7,967 nt of DNA from an uncultured Microcoleaceae cyanobacterium (GTDB lineage: Bacteria; Cyanobacteriota; Cyanobacteriia; Cyanobacteriales; Microcoleaceae). The stretch lies in the NCBI GenBank assembly GCA_938083405.1, contig CALKCV010000114.1:1-7967 (forward strand), given 5' to 3'. The notes beneath the pieces are model-generated. The model was not told the origin of the DNA. It searched no databases and was given only the letters and a program-made list of their open reading frames with translations. Below are positions 5,096 to 7,967 of this stretch, in pieces. The position numbers were made by a program, and so were the translations under genes. The first letter of the stretch is position 1, and every line of letters starts with the position of its first letter.

Positions 5096-7723
5096 CTAAT
5101 TGCAACCCTGACAAATCCACGCCCCCCAATAATAAGGATGTTCCAAAGGTTTCATTTCCAACGAGTGACTTTTGCTGGTTGTCGGGGTGATAATTTCCAA
5201 GTTCCTTAATATCTTTTTCCCTAACTCACTTTCATTCAACTCCCCAACAGTGACATTTTCAACATAATCCTGCGCCATCTCCAACGCTTCGGCAGGTTGC
5301 CAGCCCGCATCGATATTATCAAACAAACGCTCAATTAATAAGATAGTCGCAGAAGCCGGCACCGACCACAAACTCATTATCAGGTTTTTCGCACCGGCCA
5401 CCGCAACGGCGCGACGCAACCCGAAGACTCCTTCCCCAGTGGGGACGTCTCCCAGACCGCTTTGGCAGCCAACTAAGATAACCAGTTCCGTTGCCATCAG
5501 GTCTAAAGCGGCCATGTCTCGGGCGAACATGATGCCGGTGCCCGCTTTTGGGGGCAATTTGCCGCCCCAACTCCAAGTGTTCGCGCCGGCGAGGGGGATG
5601 CCGACACGCAACATCGGGTCTTCGACTTTGGCATCGAGGGGGTAAATGGCGGACGGGGTGTCGGCGGCGTCGTTTTCTGAGGGCGCGGGGGCGTGAATTT
5701 TCCCTTCGACGAGTTGGGCGAACTGCCGCAACCAGTTGGCTGTCTCTTCGTTGTCGTTTTCTGCTAGCTGAGTCGCCATCTCTGCCATGACTTCCAGCAA
5801 CTCCTTATCTAATAGATGTTCGTGTTGCTGTAAGATGTTCTCCTCTTCGCCGTTGGGGCAATTCAGCAGGGCAAGCACTAACCGATAATAATCTTGCCGT
5901 CCTCGCTTCTGGAAGAAAAAACCGTGAGTCGCCACCAAGAGAACTTTGGGCGATCGCCTCGCCAACAGTTCTCCCACCAGGGCGGCATCTCCGAATAAAG
6001 CCTCGGCCCCCAACCGTTGCCCAACGGCGGCGGCTAAATCTCCCGTTTCGCGGATATGTTGGAAGGGCCAGCCTGCTAGGGTGGGGACGGGTTTGTCGCT
6101 GCCGTCTGCCCGTGGCGAGTTGTCGCCGCTGCCGAGGTCGTAGTTGGGGGCGCCTACGGTTAAGGCGGGCCCGGGTTCGCGCTCGACTTCGATATTATTG
6201 CGCAATAGTTCCCGCCCGCTGCTGACGGAGTGGATGGCGTATTCGTCTCGCAAGGTTCTCTCTCCCCCTTCCAGAGGCAATATTCCCAAGGGCGCTAAGT
6301 TTAAATCGCCGTCGGGGGCGAGGACTAGGTTGCGGCAACTGCCCAAGAAGGGGCGCAGTTTATCGAAGACGGCTTCCCGCAACTGGCTGCCGGCATTCTT
6401 ATTATATAGATGGAGTTTGGCTGGGGGCGCGGACTCGGACTCTGCATTGGAGGATTTGTCCTGCGTTAGCAGGGCCTCGCGGTATCGGGCAATGAGGTTA
6501 TCGAGCTCGGCAGCGTCTCCTAAGTCAACCATTTCGACTTGCGCGGGTTGACCGGCGGGTAGGATGAAAGCGAGGTAGCGGGCGTCTTGGTAGCGGTTTT
6601 CTTTTAAATCAACAACGCGAAACCGCACGAACTCTACCAAACTCACCCCCGCAGGCAGGCATGAGGCGACGGCTTTCCGGTCGCAGGTTTGTTCTTGCAA
6701 CTGAATTTCTGGCACTTGCCGCGCTAGCTGCTTTTTGAGGTCGTTACATTGTTTTTGCACTCGGGCTAATTCCTCCAGGCGGAAGGCGACTTGTTCTGCG
6801 GAGGGGATGTCGTAGGAGAGTTCCAAGAGTTTGTCGCTGAGTTGCCGCCACTGCCCGAAGGTGTCTTGTAAGTGGGGATAGCGCCCCGCAAAGATAGCGG
6901 AGTTACAGGCAGCTTGGGCGGCGGTGAGGGCTTTGCGTTTCAGCACTAAGTTGAGGGCGGCTTGCTTGGCGGCGTTCGAGTGGGGGAGGTGTTGGTAAAC
7001 TAAGGAGAGGAAGCCCTCAAAATCTGCTCGGATACTCTGGAGGTAGGCGAGGCGATCGCTCTCGGAACTGGAACCAAAGTAGCGCTGGATGTTGGTTTCC
7101 TCGACTTTGCTCGCCCGCAACATCTGTTTGAAGGCGGCTTCGGGGCGATCTGTTTTTGCTAGCAACCCTGCTAGGTTGTTGAGGTGGGTGGCTAGTGAGG
7201 GATGGTCTTTTGGTAATGCCTTCCTGTCGATATCTATGGCTTCTAAATACAAGGGTTCCGCTTCCTCCAGGCGATTTTGTGAATAGTACAGCATTGCCAG
7301 GTTGTTGAGGTCGGTGGCAAGTGAGGAATAGTCGATGGGTAAAGCCTTCCTGTCGATATCTATGGCTTCTAAATACAAGGGTTCTGCTTTCTCCTGGCGA
7401 TTTTGCGTTTCGTACAAAGAAGCCAGGTTGTTGAGGTGGGTGACAAGTGGGGAATTTTCGGCATCTAAAGTCTTCCTGTCGATTTCTATGGCTTCTAAAT
7501 ACAAGGGTTCCGCTTCCCCCAGGCGATTTTGCGTTTCGTACAGCATTGCCAGGTTGTTGCAGCTAGTAGCGACCTTGGGATGAGTCTGCCCCCAGATTTT
7601 CGCTGCTAGCTGTCGCGCTTGTTCGCTTATAGGTATCGCTTCTTTGTATTTGCCGCTGCTGTAGAGTTCGATGATTTGGTCGTTTAGTTGTTTCCAGCTT
7701 TGTTCGCTCTTTTCTTTGCTCAT
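5096..7723 (-). CDS. TPR-CHAT protein (caspase/separase-like cysteine peptidase)
   Basis: This is an 875-aa soluble protein with no signal peptide or membrane segment. Residues 12-214 hold one degenerate and about four 42-residue kinesin-light-chain-type TPRs (NNLA-x-LY-x-x-QNR, AEPLYLEAI-[DE]-IDRK), a likely partner-binding superhelix. Residues 215-345 are helical, with Q/E/K-rich coiled-coil character near 310-345. The CHAT domain spans about 440-875: LVLAPDGDLNLAPLGILPLE (466-485), the catalytic His600 in LLVATHGFFF, PMLRVGIPLAGANTW (703-717), the catalytic Cys753 in LVGCQSGLGD, then G-V-F-G-L-R-R-A, SLWSVP, and the terminal HPYYWGAWICQGC. An extra stretch of about 90 residues (610-700) separates His from Cys. 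CHAT peptidases are related to caspases and serve in signalling or conflict systems; the substrate here is unknown. The ATG at 7723 is supported by AGGA eight bases upstream. No effector or sensor gene adjoins it within the window. Confidence 0.92.
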   Translation of the reverse strand: MSKEKSEQSWKQLNDQIIELYSSGKYKEAIPISEQARQLAAKIWGQTHPKVATSCNNLAMLYETQNRLGEAEPLYLEAIEIDRKTLDAENSPLVTHLNNLASLYETQNRQEKAEPLYLEAIDIDRKALPIDYSSLATDLNNLAMLYYSQNRLEEAEPLYLEAIDIDRKALPKDHPSLATHLNNLAGLLAKTDRPEAAFKQMLRASKVEETNIQRYFGSSSESDRLAYLQSIRADFEGFLSLVYQHLPHSNAAKQAALNLVLKRKALTAAQAACNSAIFAGRYPHLQDTFGQWRQLSDKLLELSYDIPSAEQVAFRLEELARVQKQCNDLKKQLARQVPEIQLQEQTCDRKAVASCLPAGVSLVEFVRFRVVDLKENRYQDARYLAFILPAGQPAQVEMVDLGDAAELDNLIARYREALLTQDKSSNAESESAPPAKLHLYNKNAGSQLREAVFDKLRPFLGSCRNLVLAPDGDLNLAPLGILPLEGGERTLRDEYAIHSVSSGRELLRNNIEVEREPGPALTVGAPNYDLGSGDNSPRADGSDKPVPTLAGWPFQHIRETGDLAAAVGQRLGAEALFGDAALVGELLARRSPKVLLVATHGFFFQKRGRQDYYRLVLALLNCPNGEEENILQQHEHLLDKELLEVMAEMATQLAENDNEETANWLRQFAQLVEGKIHAPAPSENDAADTPSAIYPLDAKVEDPMLRVGIPLAGANTWSWGGKLPPKAGTGIMFARDMAALDLMATELVILVGCQSGLGDVPTGEGVFGLRRAVAVAGAKNLIMSLWSVPASATILLIERLFDNIDAGWQPAEALEMAQDYVENVTVGELNESELGKKILRNLEIITPTTSKSHSLEMKPLEHPYYWGAWICQGCN
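7113..7583. repeat. 126-bp tandem repeats encoding the TPR units
   Basis: Within the CHAT gene a 126-bp unit (42 codons) recurs head to tail. The word ATGGCTTCTAAATACAAGGG sits at 7235, 7361 and 7487, exactly 126 bp apart. GTCGAT (7226, 7352, 7478) and AGGTTGTTG words keep the same period. Identity is high at DNA as well as protein level, pointing to recent duplication or gene conversion. Outer units are more diverged, so the boundaries given are approximate. Confidence 0.8.
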
Positions 7724-7731
7724 TTTTTCTA

Positions 7732-7735
7732 TCCT
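7732..7735 (-). promoter_or_regulatory. Ribosome binding site of the TPR-CHAT gene
   Basis: AGGA on the minus strand is followed by TAGAAAAA and then the ATG at 7723, a spacing of 8 nt. This supports the chosen start. Confidence 0.55.
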
Positions 7736-7841
7736 ATCTTATTAATTCACAGTTAACAATTAGGTTATCGGTGGGTGAGCTTGGCTGTGGCCGGGTTCCC
7801 CATCGTTACCTACGAGTTAAAAAAAAAATTTTACCATACCA

Positions 7842-7898
7842 CGGGGGAATTTTGCGAACCGGGTGGGAGTGGTTCCCAAGAAAAGGCAAATTCCCCCG
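7842..7898. repeat. Nested inverted repeat upstream of the CHAT gene
   Basis: The outer arms CGGGGGAATTT (7842-7852) and AAATTCCCCCG (7888-7898) are perfect 11-bp complements; a GC pair continues inward past a one-base bulge. Inside lies a second stem, GAACC (7856-7860) with GGTTC (7871-7875). The whole could fold as a branched or stacked hairpin in RNA or a cruciform in DNA. No reading frame covers it. Confidence 0.65.
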
Positions 7899-7900
7899 TC

Positions 7901-7934
7901 AGAAACCGGGTTTTTTTTGAAAAACCCGGTTTCT
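7901..7934. repeat. Perfect 15-bp inverted repeat (AAACCGGGTTT type)
   Basis: AGAAACCGGGTTTTT (7901-7915) and AAAAACCCGGTTTCT (7920-7934) are exact complements around the 4-nt loop TTTG. It abuts the previous inverted repeat with only two bases between them. The T-run lies inside the stem and not after it, so it is an imperfect terminator candidate; it looks more like a dispersed palindromic repeat. Either strand could use it. Confidence 0.75.
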
Positions 7935-7967
7935 TAAGTCGATCGCTTAAACGCGGGGTTGGGGAGA

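Noticed and set aside
5096..7723. TPR-CHAT as the peptidase of a type III-E CRISPR (Craspase) locus
   Set aside because: No CRISPR repeats, Cas7-11/gRAMP, Cas1/Cas2 or Csx30-like gene is present in the window. TPR-CHAT proteins are abundant in cyanobacteria without such loci.
7901..7934. Canonical Rho-independent terminator
   Set aside because: The T-run is part of the stem and no T-run follows the hairpin on either strand. It was kept only as an inverted repeat.

Overview
The window looks like chromosome from a cyanobacterium, probably a filamentous Oscillatoriales-type one. The palindrome GCGATCGC (HIP1, the over-represented octamer of many cyanobacteria) occurs at least seven times (about 1679, 2041, 2101, 3133, 3760, 5950 and 7052). 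The spacers carry heptanucleotide tandem repeats and small GC-rich palindromes of the kind common in these genomes. The protein families (cyanobacterial-type phosphoketolase, TPR-CHAT peptidase, DUF433/DUF5615 pair) agree. No 16S or other marker gene is present, so the genus cannot be fixed.

Every supported gene reads on the minus strand, so the biological order runs from high to low coordinates. (1) 7724-7967 is a spacer with two strong inverted repeats. (2) 5096-7723 encodes an 875-aa cytosolic TPR-CHAT protein: a caspase/separase-like cysteine peptidase with its His and Cys in place and an unusual helical module inserted between them. (3) 4700-5095 is a 396-bp spacer with a heptamer tandem repeat, several copies of a GC-rich palindrome arranged like a MITE, and a candidate promoter with two palindromes. 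(4) 2306-4699 is phosphoketolase (xfp). (5) 2151-2305 is a purine/pyrimidine-skewed spacer that can fold on itself. (6) 1149-2150 is L-lactate dehydrogenase (ldh). (7) 968-1148 is a spacer with another palindrome copy. (8) 776-967 is a small DUF433 antitoxin-like gene. (9) 378-742 is the remains of its DUF5615 PIN-like toxin partner, broken by two in-frame stops and a frameshift. (10) 1-124 is the first 41 codons of 4-alpha-glucanotransferase (malQ), cut by the window edge.

The metabolic genes make sense together. MalQ feeds glycogen-derived sugar into central metabolism. Phosphoketolase splits xylulose-5-P (and possibly fructose-6-P) into acetyl-P plus a triose- or tetrose-P. LDH reoxidises NADH by reducing the pyruvate formed from the triose. 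xfp and ldh lie in tandem and suggest a dark or anoxic, heterolactic-like fermentation module. The LDH keeps the residues for fructose-1,6-bisphosphate activation.

No complete, clearly new multi-gene system is visible. The most notable items are the helical module inside the CHAT peptidase domain, the eroded toxin beside a retained antitoxin, and the structured repeats in the spacers.
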